From NCBI RefSeq assembly GCF_003335585.1, contig NZ_QBFD01000046.1:149345-213344 (forward strand): 64,000 nucleotides of DNA, written 5' to 3'. A program made the position numbers and the translations under genes. The notes under the pieces were generated by a model. It ran no database searches, was not told the DNA's origin, and saw only the letters and a list, made by a program, of their open reading frames with translations. Below, piece after piece: positions 17,151-26,600 of this stretch. Source of the stretch: Sulfitobacter sp. DFL-14 (GTDB taxonomy: Bacteria > Pseudomonadota > Alphaproteobacteria > Rhodobacterales > Rhodobacteraceae). The stretch's first letter is position 1. Each line of letters starts with the position of its first letter.

Positions 17151-18042
17151 GACTGCCTCCTACCCGTTGAAGGATACCGTTGGGGAAAATATTCAGTGCC
17201 AGCAGGATCACCCCCAGCAAGAATGTGCTGCTGAACTCCGGCGAGACATAGAACGTGAACAGGTTCATCAGCACACCGATCAAGATCCCGCCAATCAGGC
17301 TTCCCGGCAAACTTGCAAACCCGCCGATCACGGCGGCGGCAAAGGCTTGCAACATGAATGTCGCAACGGTGGTCACACTCAGGAAGGTCGTGGGAACAAT
17401 CAGCAATGCCCCCACTACGCCCAGAACGGCGGCCACGATCCACGAGAACAGATGCACCGAGCGCAGGTTCAATCCGCACACCTCAGCCGCAAAGGGGTTT
17501 TCCGAAATCGCACGAAACGCGATGCCCAGCTTTGTGTAATCTATGACAATGAACAGTGCCCCAATGGTGACGATGGCAACCGACAGCACGGTCAGGTCAT
17601 AGCCCGTCACAAGCAGACCCAGAACAGACATGCTGAAACGTGGCACTGGCAGGTCAAGGTTGACGATGTCCGCGCCAAAAATAAGCAAGGTCGCGCCCTG
17701 GGCGATCAGCCCCACTCCAAGCGTGGCAATGGTCGCCGTCAGGTCGGATTCAAAGACCAGTGGCGAGATCACGGCATATGTCGCAAAGGCTATGGCAATC
17801 ACCGCCATCACGGTCAGCAAGACAGCCATTCCCCAGCTCAGTTCCAGCAACACTCCGCTGGAAAAGCCGTAGATCAGAAACGCCGCAAACCCCGCCACGT
17901 TGCCATGTGAGAAATTGACCACACGGGACGATTTAAAGATCATCACAAGGCCAAGCGCACCCAAAGCATACAGGCACCCTGTTATCATGCCCGACCAGAC
18001 CAGCGGAAAAAGGTCGCGCGCTGTGTTCGAAAGAAACTCCAT
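17143..18042 (-). CDS. livH: Liv-type ABC transporter permease
   Basis: This 299-residue permease shows LivH landmarks: GMITGCLYALGALGLVMIFKSSRVVNFSHGNVAGFAAFL at the start and AFRAISENPFAAEVCGLN at the coupling loop. The ATG at 18042 overlaps the preceding dehydrogenase stop (TGATG) and follows AAGGACG. The longer frame upstream is rejected. Confidence 0.92.
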   Translation of the reverse strand: MEFLSNTARDLFPLVWSGMITGCLYALGALGLVMIFKSSRVVNFSHGNVAGFAAFLIYGFSSGVLLELSWGMAVLLTVMAVIAIAFATYAVISPLVFESDLTATIATLGVGLIAQGATLLIFGADIVNLDLPVPRFSMSVLGLLVTGYDLTVLSVAIVTIGALFIVIDYTKLGIAFRAISENPFAAEVCGLNLRSVHLFSWIVAAVLGVVGALLIVPTTFLSVTTVATFMLQAFAAAVIGGFASLPGSLIGGILIGVLMNLFTFYVSPEFSSTFLLGVILLALNIFPNGILQRVGGSRV

Positions 18043-18956
18043 CACGATGCGTCCTTTTTGATTTTGCCGGCGCACATCAGCCCCTTGTCGACAAGCTCGA
18101 CAACGCAGGGAAAATAGCGCCCCGAATATCCGTGGTTTATGGCGGCTTCATAATAGCTTCTGGTTGTTTCGGCAGAAGGCAGGTTCACGCCCGTGCTGTG
18201 CGCCAGCGCAAACACACCACCGATGTCCTTCAGCACATATTCGGGGGAAAACGCCTTGTCCGGGAATCTGCGTGGCAACATGGCCTTGCGCGCATGGTTG
18301 CGCAGAACAAAACTGTCACCCGACCCCTTTGAGACAGCATCAAGCAGCACTTCGGGATCGACCCCTCCGGCCTCTCCCAAGACCATCATCTCTGCAACGG
18401 CGACCGTGTTTGCAAACACCAGCATGTTGTTCACAAGCTTCAAAACCTGTCCGGTGCCAACCTTGCCACCATGGGTGATGTCGGTTGCAATATAGTCCAG
18501 AAAGGGTTTGATCCGGTCGAACAAATCCTGCTCGGCGCCCACCATGATCGAAAGCGCGCCCTGTTGGGCAGCTTCGCGGGTGCGGGCAACCGGCGCATCT
18601 GCAAATTCGATACCGGCCACTGCCAACTTTTGCGCCACCGCACGGGCCGCTTCCACCGATGTCGTCGACAAATCGACGACGACCTTGCATTTACCCTTTG
18701 CGTTCAAAATCTCTGTCGCAACAGCGTCCACCTGTGGATCACCCGGCAATGACAAAAAGATAATGTTCGACGCCTGCGCAAGGTCGGCCAGCGAAGCGAC
18801 GCGCTCTGCGCCCTCTTCTTCGACCGCGCGCAACGCCTCATCGGAAAGATCAAAAGCCAGCACTTTGCTTTGATGCTTTCGCGCCATGTTCTGACACATG
18901 GGCCCGCCCATCACGCCAAGCCCCACAAATCCTATGGTTTCATGCGTATCCATCAT
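18042..18956 (-). CDS. 3-hydroxyisobutyrate-dehydrogenase-family NAD(P) oxidoreductase
   Basis: This 304-residue beta-hydroxyacid dehydrogenase has the Rossmann motif GFVGLGVMGGPM near the N-terminus and VDLSTTSVEAARAVA. A substrate-binding segment variant, DAPVARTREAAQQGALSIMVG, replaces the common DAPVSGG form. The catalytic Lys is in GTGQVLKLVNNML. It should oxidise or reduce a short beta-hydroxy acid, or a related tartronate- or malonate-semialdehyde-type compound. The start overlaps the SDR stop (TGATG), placing it inside the ABC transporter operon. The atypical substrate loop argues against plain 3-hydroxyisobutyrate. Confidence 0.85.
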   Translation of the reverse strand: MMDTHETIGFVGLGVMGGPMCQNMARKHQSKVLAFDLSDEALRAVEEEGAERVASLADLAQASNIIFLSLPGDPQVDAVATEILNAKGKCKVVVDLSTTSVEAARAVAQKLAVAGIEFADAPVARTREAAQQGALSIMVGAEQDLFDRIKPFLDYIATDITHGGKVGTGQVLKLVNNMLVFANTVAVAEMMVLGEAGGVDPEVLLDAVSKGSGDSFVLRNHARKAMLPRRFPDKAFSPEYVLKDIGGVFALAHSTGVNLPSAETTRSYYEAAINHGYSGRYFPCVVELVDKGLMCAGKIKKDAS

Positions 18957-19705
18957 CAATCCATCAACATCCCGCCGTTCACATCCAGAACGGTACCTGT
19001 GATCCAATTTGAAGCAGGCGAGCAAAGGAACAGGATCGCCTGCGCGATATCTTCGGGCTGGCCGAAACGGCCCAGCGGAACACTGCCATGCGCCGAAGGG
19101 GCTGCGCGTTGCGTCACGGTCTCCCACATCGGGGTTTCAACCGGCCCCGGTGCGATCACGCTGGCATAAATGCCCTTGTCCGCACCGTTTTTGGCCACCC
19201 ATTTCATAAGCCCATGCACTGCCGACTTGGCCGCGACATAGGACGGCCCCGACGCCACGCCGCCGATCTTGGCCGCAATCGACCCTAGTGCCACGATCTT
19301 GCCCATCTGCTGATCGGCCATCACCGGGAAAATCTCGCGCACCGGATTGACGACACCCATCAGGTTCACGTCCAGCATCTGCTGCCATTCGTCGTCGGTC
19401 GAATCTGTCAGGTGCCGGTGCGAAATCGTGCCTGCACACAGAACCAACGCATCAATGCGCCCGTATTCCGAGAGGACATCCGCAACCAGCGACCGTGTGG
19501 CATCGCGTGAGGTCACATCGTAGCGACGATAGATGATCTTGCTGTCCGCAAACTCTGCATCGTCGCCAATATCGGTCGCGATCACTGTCGATCCCGCCTG
19601 CGCCAGGGCAAGTGCTGTCGCCCGGCCGATCCCGCCGGCAGCCCCCGTCACGATCGTTATCTTTTCATCCATACGCGCTGGCGCACTTACTGGTATCTGG
19701 GCCAT
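18956..19705 (-). CDS. Short-chain dehydrogenase/reductase
   Basis: This 249-residue classical SDR has the nucleotide-binding TGAAGGIG (residues 20-27) and the active-site residues S142, Y156 and K160 (YVAAK). The C-terminal VNGG ending is typical. It should interconvert an alcohol and a ketone with NAD(P)H. It lies 88 bp after the substrate-binding protein gene, with a stem-loop between them, and overlaps the next dehydrogenase gene. A second dehydrogenase in the operon implies an alcohol or hydroxy-acid step on the imported compound. Confidence 0.88.
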   Translation of the reverse strand: MAQIPVSAPARMDEKITIVTGAAGGIGRATALALAQAGSTVIATDIGDDAEFADSKIIYRRYDVTSRDATRSLVADVLSEYGRIDALVLCAGTISHRHLTDSTDDEWQQMLDVNLMGVVNPVREIFPVMADQQMGKIVALGSIAAKIGGVASGPSYVAAKSAVHGLMKWVAKNGADKGIYASVIAPGPVETPMWETVTQRAAPSAHGSVPLGRFGQPEDIAQAILFLCSPASNWITGTVLDVNGGMLMD

Positions 19706-19738
19706 CCCCGCCGCCTCTCTAACGTTTGAGTTTGTTCA

Positions 19739-19774
19739 ACATCGGCGTCTCGCAACTGGACAAGACGCCGATGT
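19739..19774 (-). other. Intercistronic stem-loop after the substrate-binding protein gene
   Basis: ACATCGGCGTC (19739-19749) and GACGCCGATGT (19764-19774) form an 11-bp perfect stem with a 14-base loop and no T tract. Such hairpins often protect the mRNA of the abundant binding protein or reduce downstream transcription. Confidence 0.7.
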
Positions 19775-19793
19775 CAGTGTGACTGATTTCTGC

Positions 19794-20999
19794 TTACTTC
19801 GCAGCGTCAAAGACGACCGACGGGTAGGACGTGAATTCGCTCACAAGCTCGAACCCGTCCGATGTCGCCTGAATGATGCCCTCTTTGCGGGTGCCCCGAT
19901 GATCGCCCGCCTCAAAGGTAACCCCGCGTGCACCGCCAACGGACGCCCCTTCAAGCGTTTCAAGCGCCTTGATCAGGTTCACACGGGTCAGATCATCACC
20001 CGATGCCAACAGCGCCTCAAAACCTTTGTGGAAAATCGCGGCATTGCTCCAGCCGTTCAGGCCAAAAACGCCCACCGGATCGTCTGGATAGTACTTGGCG
20101 ATAGAGTCGCGATAGGCCGCGATTTCCGCCTCGTCACTCGAAACCGGCAGCAGCCATGACGAAAAATAGACGCCGTCCAGAAGATCGCCCGCCAGTTTGC
20201 GCGTCGACGGGTCAGCCGTGAAGAACGGCGCAAACCATTTCACGTCCAGACCCTGCAAATCGGCGGCCTTCAGTGCAGCAGCCAGGTTGGCGTTCGATCC
20301 GAACAGGATCACCGCTTCGGCGCCCGAGTTCGCAACGCGGCGGATATGCGGGCTGAAGCTGGTGGTTTTCACATCAAACGGCACGGATTCAGCCGCTTCA
20401 AGACCCAGTTCGCCCAGATAGGTGTCAAAACCGCGCTTGGCCGACTTGCCCAACTCGTCATTCTCCCACAGCAGGGCAACCTTGGTCAGATCAAGTTCGT
20501 TGAGCGCATAATGAAGGTTCGATGCCGCAGACCAGCCATAGTCAGGCAAAAGCGGAAACACGTTCGGCTCGACAAAAAACTGGCTTGCGCCCCCGATCGG
20601 ACCAATGACCGGCAGGCTGACTTCGCGCGCATAGGGCAAGACCGCGACATTCGTCGCCGTGCCGATTGAAGCGGACAGCGCGAAAATGCCGTCATCCTCG
20701 ACCATCTGGCGCGTTACGGCGACCGAACGCGCTGGATCATATCCATCGTCTTTGGTAATGTAATTGACAGTCCAGCCGTCAATGCCGCCATTTTCATTCA
20801 GGTTGCGATAATACGCCTCGGCCGCATGTGTCAGGGTTGCGTAAAACGGCACCGGTCCGGTCACAGGTGTAAATGCACCAATCGTGACAACCTTGGCCTC
20901 CTCGTCAATGCCAACATCAGCCGCCTGTCCTGCCCCTGCCAGAAAAGCGGGCCCCACCGCAGCCAGTGACACCACGAGCCATCTCGAAATCGAAAGCAT
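19794..20999 (-). CDS. Liv-type ABC transporter substrate-binding protein
   Basis: The 401-residue periplasmic protein has a signal peptide (MLSISRWLVVSLAAVGPAFLAGAGQAAD). Its type I binding-protein fold includes VTIGAFTPVTGPVPFYATLTHAAEAYYRNLNENGGIDG. The ATG at 20999 follows GGGAGGAG; longer upstream frames lack a signal peptide. It is first in the operon of SBP, SDR, dehydrogenase, livHMGF, MBL hydrolase, GntR and isochorismatase-like genes. Three operator-like palindromes lie upstream in the divergent promoter region. Confidence 0.92.
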   Translation of the reverse strand: MLSISRWLVVSLAAVGPAFLAGAGQAADVGIDEEAKVVTIGAFTPVTGPVPFYATLTHAAEAYYRNLNENGGIDGWTVNYITKDDGYDPARSVAVTRQMVEDDGIFALSASIGTATNVAVLPYAREVSLPVIGPIGGASQFFVEPNVFPLLPDYGWSAASNLHYALNELDLTKVALLWENDELGKSAKRGFDTYLGELGLEAAESVPFDVKTTSFSPHIRRVANSGAEAVILFGSNANLAAALKAADLQGLDVKWFAPFFTADPSTRKLAGDLLDGVYFSSWLLPVSSDEAEIAAYRDSIAKYYPDDPVGVFGLNGWSNAAIFHKGFEALLASGDDLTRVNLIKALETLEGASVGGARGVTFEAGDHRGTRKEGIIQATSDGFELVSEFTSYPSVVFDAAK

Positions 21000-21065
21000 A
21001 CGTTCTCCTCCCATGTATGTGTTTCTTGACGTTACGATATGTAGAGAGCCATCCCAGGTCAATAT

Positions 21066-21077
21066 AAAATGCATTAT
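21066..21077. promoter_or_regulatory. GntR-type operator, one mismatch
   Basis: AAAATGCATTAT lies 67 bp upstream of the substrate-binding protein start in the 267-bp divergent region. It differs from ATAATGCATTAT at one base. Confidence 0.6.
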
Positions 21078-21108
21078 AAATGAGATTTCTGGATCTGGAT
21101 CGGCGTTT

Positions 21109-21120
21109 TCAATGTATTAT
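21109..21120. promoter_or_regulatory. Weak operator-like site
   Basis: TCAATGTATTAT matches the operator set at 9 of 12 positions. It lies between two better copies, so it may be an auxiliary half-site. Confidence 0.3.
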
Positions 21121-21170
21121 CAAGAGATTTCCCGCATATGGCGGCGGCCCCTCCCTCCGGGAGCGCCAAT

Positions 21171-21182
21171 ACAATGCATTTT
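21171..21182. promoter_or_regulatory. GntR-type operator, two mismatches
   Basis: ACAATGCATTTT keeps the central AATGCATT and lies 84 bp before the divergent CoA-transferase start. The same regulator could therefore control both directions. Confidence 0.5.
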
Positions 21183-21266
21183 ATTCTTGTTTTCCGACCT
21201 GCCGCCTGTCAAATGTGCGCTGCGCGGCCCAAAAGGCTGAACCTGAAACCGAAAAAGGAACGGATC

Positions 21267-22484
21267 ATGTATCAAGGCGTACTGGCTGGGAAAACTGTGG
21301 TCGAATTGGGCAGCATGATCGCCGCCCCGTTTGCAACCCATATCCTGCAGCAACTGGGTGCAACGGTCATCAAAATCGAACCCCCCGTTGGCGAAACCAC
21401 ACGCAAACTCGTGCGCGGCGGCCCCAGCGGTAGCTATCTGGCCTTTAACCGCGGCAAAAAAAGCCTGTGTCTTGACCTGCAACAAGACCAGGGGAAAAAA
21501 ATCTTCCGCAAGCTTGTCGAGGACGCCGACATCGTCCTTCACAACCTGTCCCCCAGCGCCTCGAAAAAGCTTGGCGTTACATTCGAGGACTGCAACGCAC
21601 TGAATCCCGACATCATTTTTTGCGCCATCAAAGGCTATGGCGAAGGGCCACTGTCCCAAGAGGTCGCATCAAACCCGATTGCAGAAGCCGCAACCGGAAT
21701 CATGTATTCAAACCGCATTGACGGACGCCCCTCGCGCCTTGGCCCGTCCTATCACGACCAGTTCGCCGGCTGTTATGCGGTGATTGCGGTGCTGAGCGCC
21801 CTGATTTCGAAAGATGAGTCCAAGCGCAATATCGAACTGGGCCTCTATGAAACCGGCCTGCACATCGCCGCACGCGACCTTCTGGGCGTCCAACTTAAAT
21901 CGCAACTGCTTGGGCGCGCAGAAACCGAACCTTCGGCTGAATTCAGCATTCCCGGCTACGGCTCGTACGAAGGCAACGACGGGCGCTGGATCTATCTGGT
22001 CATGCTGAATGACGATCACTGGCGCAAGTTCTGCGCAGCAATGAAGATTGAACCGATTGCGGAACTTGCCACCCTGCGCGACCGCCGCCGGGAGCGCCCG
22101 CGGGTCGAAGAAATTGTGCGCACTGCTGTCGCAAGATGCAATTATGAAGAGCTTGCCTTGGCCTTTTCAGAACACGGCGTGGGCTTTACCGAGGTGCTAT
22201 CCGCTGATCGTGTGCTTGGCACACCGCAGGCCCAGGCTCCGGGCAAGTATTCGGAGTTTGAATTCAAGGACTATGACTTCCAGGCCCCAGACTTGCCAAT
22301 CCCAATAATGGTACGCGGCGACGAATTAACTACAGCTCCGCCGCTCTTGGGGGAAAACACCCAAGAAATCCTAGCGTCCCTCGGCTTTGACACGGCTGAA
22401 ATTTCCGAAACACTCAGCTCGGGGGCTGCAATCTCTGCTGACATAGAACGGCTTTTGTGGTCACTGCCCAAAACACGCGGTTAA
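21267..22484 (+). CDS. Class III (CaiB/BaiF) CoA-transferase
   Basis: The 405-residue protein starts MYQGVLAGKTVVELGSMIAAPFATHILQQLGATVIKIEPP, a standard class III N-terminus. It keeps the catalytic Asp (D164 in YHDQFAGCYAVIAVLSAL). The ATG at 21267 follows AAGGA; the longer frame upstream runs through the operator region and is rejected. It is divergent from the ABC operon and is the third CoA-transferase of this family in the region. It may activate a different acid from that handled by the overlapping pair. Confidence 0.9.
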   Translation: MYQGVLAGKTVVELGSMIAAPFATHILQQLGATVIKIEPPVGETTRKLVRGGPSGSYLAFNRGKKSLCLDLQQDQGKKIFRKLVEDADIVLHNLSPSASKKLGVTFEDCNALNPDIIFCAIKGYGEGPLSQEVASNPIAEAATGIMYSNRIDGRPSRLGPSYHDQFAGCYAVIAVLSALISKDESKRNIELGLYETGLHIAARDLLGVQLKSQLLGRAETEPSAEFSIPGYGSYEGNDGRWIYLVMLNDDHWRKFCAAMKIEPIAELATLRDRRRERPRVEEIVRTAVARCNYEELALAFSEHGVGFTEVLSADRVLGTPQAQAPGKYSEFEFKDYDFQAPDLPIPIMVRGDELTTAPPLLGENTQEILASLGFDTAEISETLSSGAAISADIERLLWSLPKTRG

Positions 22485-22554
22485 TGCGAGAAGGCGCGAC
22501 CTTTGCCACGTCGCGCGCGCGACGTTCGTGGAACTGGTTCGGATCAAAATACAT

Positions 22555-25500
22555 ATGTCAAAATTTTCGAAGATCCTGATTGCCAACCGTGGTGAAATCG
22601 CCATTCGCATCATGCGTGCGGCCAATGAGATGGGGAAGAAGACCGTTGCCGTCTTTGCGGAGGAGGACAAGCTGGGGCTGCACCGGTTCAAGGCGGACGA
22701 GGCCTATCGCATCGGCGAGGGGCTGGGGCCGGTTGCGGCCTATCTGAGCATTGACGAGATCATTCGCGTGGCCAAGGCCTCGGGTGCGGATGCGATCCAT
22801 CCGGGCTACGGGCTGCTGTCGGAAAACCCCGATCTGGTGGATGCCTGCGTGCAGAACGGCATCACCTTCATCGGTCCGCGCGCCGAGACCATGCGCGCGC
22901 TTGGCGACAAGGCCAGCGCGCGGCGGGTCGCCATCGAGGCCGGCGTGCCGGTGATCCCGGCTTCCGAAGTGCTGGGCGACGACATGGATGCGATCCGCGC
23001 CGAGGCGCGCGAGATCGGCTATCCCTTCATGCTCAAGGCCTCCTGGGGCGGTGGCGGACGCGGCATGCGCCCGATCTACAAGGAAGAAGAGCTGGAGGAG
23101 AAGATCCTGGAAGGCCGCCGCGAGGCCGAAGCGGCCTTTGGCAATGGCGAGGGCTATCTGGAAAAGATGATCCTAAAGGCGCGCCACGTCGAGGTGCAGA
23201 TCCTGGGCGACAAACATGGCGAGATCTATCACCTCTATGAGCGCGACTGCTCGGTCCAGCGCCGCAACCAGAAGGTCGTCGAACGCGCCCCCGCCCCCTA
23301 TCTGACCGAGGCACAGCGCACCGAGATCTGCGAACTGGGCCGCAAGATCTGCGCCCATGTCGGCTATGAATGCGCGGGCACCGTCGAGTTCCTGATGGAT
23401 ATGGCGGATGAGAAGTTCTACTTCATTGAGGTGAACCCGCGGGTGCAGGTGGAACATACCGTCACCGAGGAAGTCACCGGCATCGACATCGTGCGCGCCC
23501 AGATCCTGATCGCCGAGGGCAAGAGCATCGCCGAGGCCACCGGCAAGGCCAGCCAGGATGACGTGCATCTGACCGGCCATGCGCTTCAGACCCGGATCAC
23601 CACCGAGGATCCGCAGAACAACTTCATCCCCGACTATGGCCGTCTGACCGCCTACCGCTCTGCCACCGGCATGGGCATTCGCCTGGATGGCGGCACCGCC
23701 TATGCGGGCGGGGTGATCACCCGCTATTACGACAGCCTGCTGACCAAGATCACCGCCAAGGCCCCGACGCCGGAGATGGCCATCGCCCGCATGGACCGCG
23801 CCCTGCGCGAGTTCCGCATCCGCGGCGTCAGCACCAACATCGCCTTTGTCGAGAACCTGCTGAAGCACCCGACATTCCTGAACAACACCTACCACACGAA
23901 GTTCATCGACGAGACGCCGGAGCTGTTCCAGTTCTCCTCGCGCCGCGACCGGGGCACCAAGGTGCTGACCTATATCGCGGATATCACCGTGAACGGCCAT
24001 CCGGAGACCAAGGGCCATGCCCGCCCCGGCGCGCATCTGCGTGACCCCAGGCCGCCCGCCAGCCGGGCCGAACCGATGATGGGCACCCGCAACCTGCTGG
24101 AGCAGAAGGGCCCCCAGGCTGTCGCCGACTGGATGAGCCAGCAGCGCCAGTTGCTGATCACCGACACCACCATGCGCGACGGGCACCAGTCGCTGCTGGC
24201 CACGCGGATGCGCAGCCATGACATGATCAAGGTCGCCCCCGCCTATGCCGCCAACCTGCCGCAGCTCTTCAGCGTCGAATGCTGGGGCGGTGCCACCTTT
24301 GACGTGGCCTACCGGTTCCTGCAGGAATGCCCCTGGCAGCGGTTGCGCGACCTGCGCGAACGCATGCCCAACCTGATGACCCAGATGCTGCTGCGCGCTT
24401 CCAACGGGGTGGGCTACACCAATTATCCCGACAATGTGGTGCAGTTCTTTGTCAAACAGGCCGCCAGCTCGGGCGTGGACGTCTTCCGCGTCTTCGACAG
24501 CCTCAACTGGGTGGAGAACATGCGCGTCGCGATGGATGCGGTGATCGAGGCGAACAAGGTCTGCGAGGGCACGATCTGTTATACCGGTGACATCTTTGAC
24601 CCGGACCGGGCCAAGTATGACCTGAAGTATTACGTCAAGATGGGTCAGGACCTGAAAGCCGCAGGCGCCCATGTGCTGGGGCTGAAGGACATGGCCGGGC
24701 TGCTGAAACCCGCCCAGGCGCGGGTGCTGATCAAGGCCCTGAAATCCGAGGTCGGCCTGCCGATCCACTTCCACACCCATGACACCGCGGGCATTGCCTG
24801 CGCCACCATCCTCGCCGCGTCGGAAGCCGGGGTCGATGCTGTCGATTGTGCCATGGATGCGCTGTCGGGCAACACCTCCCAGGCCACGCTGGGCTCGGTT
24901 GTCTCGGCGCTGCAACATACCGACCGCGACACCGGGCTGGACATGACCGCGATCCGCGAGATCTCGGACTACTGGGAAGAGGTGCGCGCCCATTACGGAG
25001 CCTTCGAGACCGGCATGCAGGCGCCTTCCTCCGAGGTCTACCTGCACGAGATGCCGGGCGGCCAGTTCACCAACCTCAAGGCGCAGGCGGCCTCGATGGG
25101 GCTGGATGACCGCTGGCCGCAGGTCGCGCGCACCTACCGGGACGTGAACCAGATGTTCGGCGATATCGTCAAGGTCACGCCGTCGTCCAAGGTCGTGGGG
25201 GACATGGCGCTGATGATGGTCAGCCAGGGCCTGACCCGCGCGCAGGTCGAAAACCCCGAAACCGATGTGTCCTTCCCCGACAGCGTGATCGACATGATGC
25301 GCGGCAACCTGGGCCAGCCTCCCGGCGGCTTCCCCGAGGGGATCGTCAAGAAGGTGCTCAAGGGCGAGAAACCCAATCTCGCGCGCCCCGGCAAACACCT
25401 CGCGCCCGTGGACCTGGAGGCAACCCGCAAGGAGGTCTCGGAGAAGTTTGATGGCGCCCGGATCGACGATGAGGATCTCTGCGGCTACCTGATGTACCCC

Positions 25501-25995
25501 CGCGTCTTTACCGATTACATGGAGCGCCACCAGCAATACGGCCCGGTGCGCACCCTGCCCACCGCGACCTTCTTTTACGGGATGGAACCATCCGAGGAAA
25601 TCTCGGCCGAGATCGACCCCGGCAAGACGCTGGAAATCCGCATGCAGGCCCTGAGCGAGACCTCCGAGGACGGCGAGGTGAAGGTCTTCTTCGAACTCAA
25701 CGGCCAGCCGCGGGTGATCCGGGTGCCGAACCGCATGATCGCGGCCACCACCGCCCGGCGGCCCAAGGCAGAGGCAGGCAACGAAAGCCACATCGGCGCC
25801 CCGATGCCGGGCGTCGTCGCCTCGGTTGCGGCCACGGCGGGCCAGAAGATCAAGGCGGGCGATCTGTTGCTGACCATCGAGGCGATGAAGATGGAAACCG
25901 GCATCCACGCCGAACGCGACGCGGTGATCAAGGCCGTCCACATCCAGCCCGGCGCCCAGATCGACGCAAAGGACCTGCTGGTGGAGCTGGAATAG
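22555..25995 (+). CDS. pyc: Pyruvate carboxylase
   Basis: This complete 1146-residue multidomain enzyme carboxylates pyruvate to oxaloacetate using ATP and biotin. The biotin carboxylase domain covers about residues 1-455 (GGGGRGM loop, EVNPRVQVEHTVTE). The carboxyltransferase domain begins near 520 (TDTTMRDGHQSLLATRMR, carboxylated Lys in GLKDMAG). The biotinyl domain ends the protein with EAMKMET, biotin on about K1112. Length equals the family norm. The ATG at 22555 starts the canonical SKILIANRGEIAIR sequence. The coding sequence looks more GC-rich at third positions than both flanks. It could refill the TCA cycle when the pathway ends in pyruvate. Confidence 0.97.
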   Translation: MSKFSKILIANRGEIAIRIMRAANEMGKKTVAVFAEEDKLGLHRFKADEAYRIGEGLGPVAAYLSIDEIIRVAKASGADAIHPGYGLLSENPDLVDACVQNGITFIGPRAETMRALGDKASARRVAIEAGVPVIPASEVLGDDMDAIRAEAREIGYPFMLKASWGGGGRGMRPIYKEEELEEKILEGRREAEAAFGNGEGYLEKMILKARHVEVQILGDKHGEIYHLYERDCSVQRRNQKVVERAPAPYLTEAQRTEICELGRKICAHVGYECAGTVEFLMDMADEKFYFIEVNPRVQVEHTVTEEVTGIDIVRAQILIAEGKSIAEATGKASQDDVHLTGHALQTRITTEDPQNNFIPDYGRLTAYRSATGMGIRLDGGTAYAGGVITRYYDSLLTKITAKAPTPEMAIARMDRALREFRIRGVSTNIAFVENLLKHPTFLNNTYHTKFIDETPELFQFSSRRDRGTKVLTYIADITVNGHPETKGHARPGAHLRDPRPPASRAEPMMGTRNLLEQKGPQAVADWMSQQRQLLITDTTMRDGHQSLLATRMRSHDMIKVAPAYAANLPQLFSVECWGGATFDVAYRFLQECPWQRLRDLRERMPNLMTQMLLRASNGVGYTNYPDNVVQFFVKQAASSGVDVFRVFDSLNWVENMRVAMDAVIEANKVCEGTICYTGDIFDPDRAKYDLKYYVKMGQDLKAAGAHVLGLKDMAGLLKPAQARVLIKALKSEVGLPIHFHTHDTAGIACATILAASEAGVDAVDCAMDALSGNTSQATLGSVVSALQHTDRDTGLDMTAIREISDYWEEVRAHYGAFETGMQAPSSEVYLHEMPGGQFTNLKAQAASMGLDDRWPQVARTYRDVNQMFGDIVKVTPSSKVVGDMALMMVSQGLTRAQVENPETDVSFPDSVIDMMRGNLGQPPGGFPEGIVKKVLKGEKPNLARPGKHLAPVDLEATRKEVSEKFDGARIDDEDLCGYLMYPRVFTDYMERHQQYGPVRTLPTATFFYGMEPSEEISAEIDPGKTLEIRMQALSETSEDGEVKVFFELNGQPRVIRVPNRMIAATTARRPKAEAGNESHIGAPMPGVVASVAATAGQKIKAGDLLLTIEAMKMETGIHAERDAVIKAVHIQPGAQIDAKDLLVELE

Positions 25996-26351
25996 GCCAA
26001 CACCAACTTCGCATGGTAGCATCAATTACGACCTGTGCTGCCACTTTTGCTCAAACAATTTATCGGAAGGATCGCAAAATATCTGATCCGCGTCGTTATC
26101 GTGCTTGTACCCTCAGCCGAAGTTCCAAGCGTTACTCAGAGATCTTTTCACTTCTTGCTTGTTGCGGGCTCGACAACATCCATCTGCTCGCCGGGGGCTA
26201 GAACCCAAAGGCATGTTTCTACGCACCTCATCCGACTGACTTAGAAGCGCTGGCAACTTGATCTGACACCGATTTGTATACCGCCAGCTCACTAGGTTGA
26301 AAGGCGAGGAATCAGTCCGCCAAATCACACACGCTGCGCCAATTCTCAACT

Positions 26352-26363
26352 ATAATGCATTAA
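26352..26363. promoter_or_regulatory. GntR-type operator, one mismatch
   Basis: ATAATGCATTAA lies 238 bp upstream of tctC. It differs at the last base from the perfect palindrome and suggests the TTT transporter belongs to the same regulon. Confidence 0.55.
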
Positions 26364-26482
26364 AAGTGGCTGCAGTCGCTGAAGAATGCTCGTAGTGTCA
26401 TTGGGTTAAGCACAATTTTTCTTCTAAAACAGGATATTTATGTCTTTACGTGTCATATTCAGCAATCATTACCCTTAAACAG

Positions 26483-26494
26483 TTAGTGCATTAT
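26483..26494. promoter_or_regulatory. Operator-like site, two mismatches
   Basis: TTAGTGCATTAT is embedded in a very AT-rich stretch (TATATTTTATTATGCTAT follows) 107 bp before tctC, so it probably overlaps the promoter. Confidence 0.4.
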
Positions 26495-26600
26495 ATTTTA
26501 TTATGCTATGTGATAGTTGTTAGGGCGCGGGAGGCGCACGGTCTGGGCAAGGCGTTCGCACCGGACCTCTTAACAAGGTGTTTACCAACGGGAGGACTAC

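Larger units (their letters stand above)
25996..26600. other. Gene-free AT-rich region upstream of the TTT operon
   Basis: About 600 bp without a convincing gene. Short frames on both strands have no ribosome site and no recognisable similarity. It contains two operator-like sites (26352-26363, 26483-26494) and presumably the promoter of the tctCBA genes. No RNA gene was recognised. Confidence 0.6.

Noticed and set aside
23173-26025. 950-codon open frame on the minus strand
   Set aside because: It is the antisense shadow of pyruvate carboxylase, created by its GC-rich third positions; no recognisable domains.
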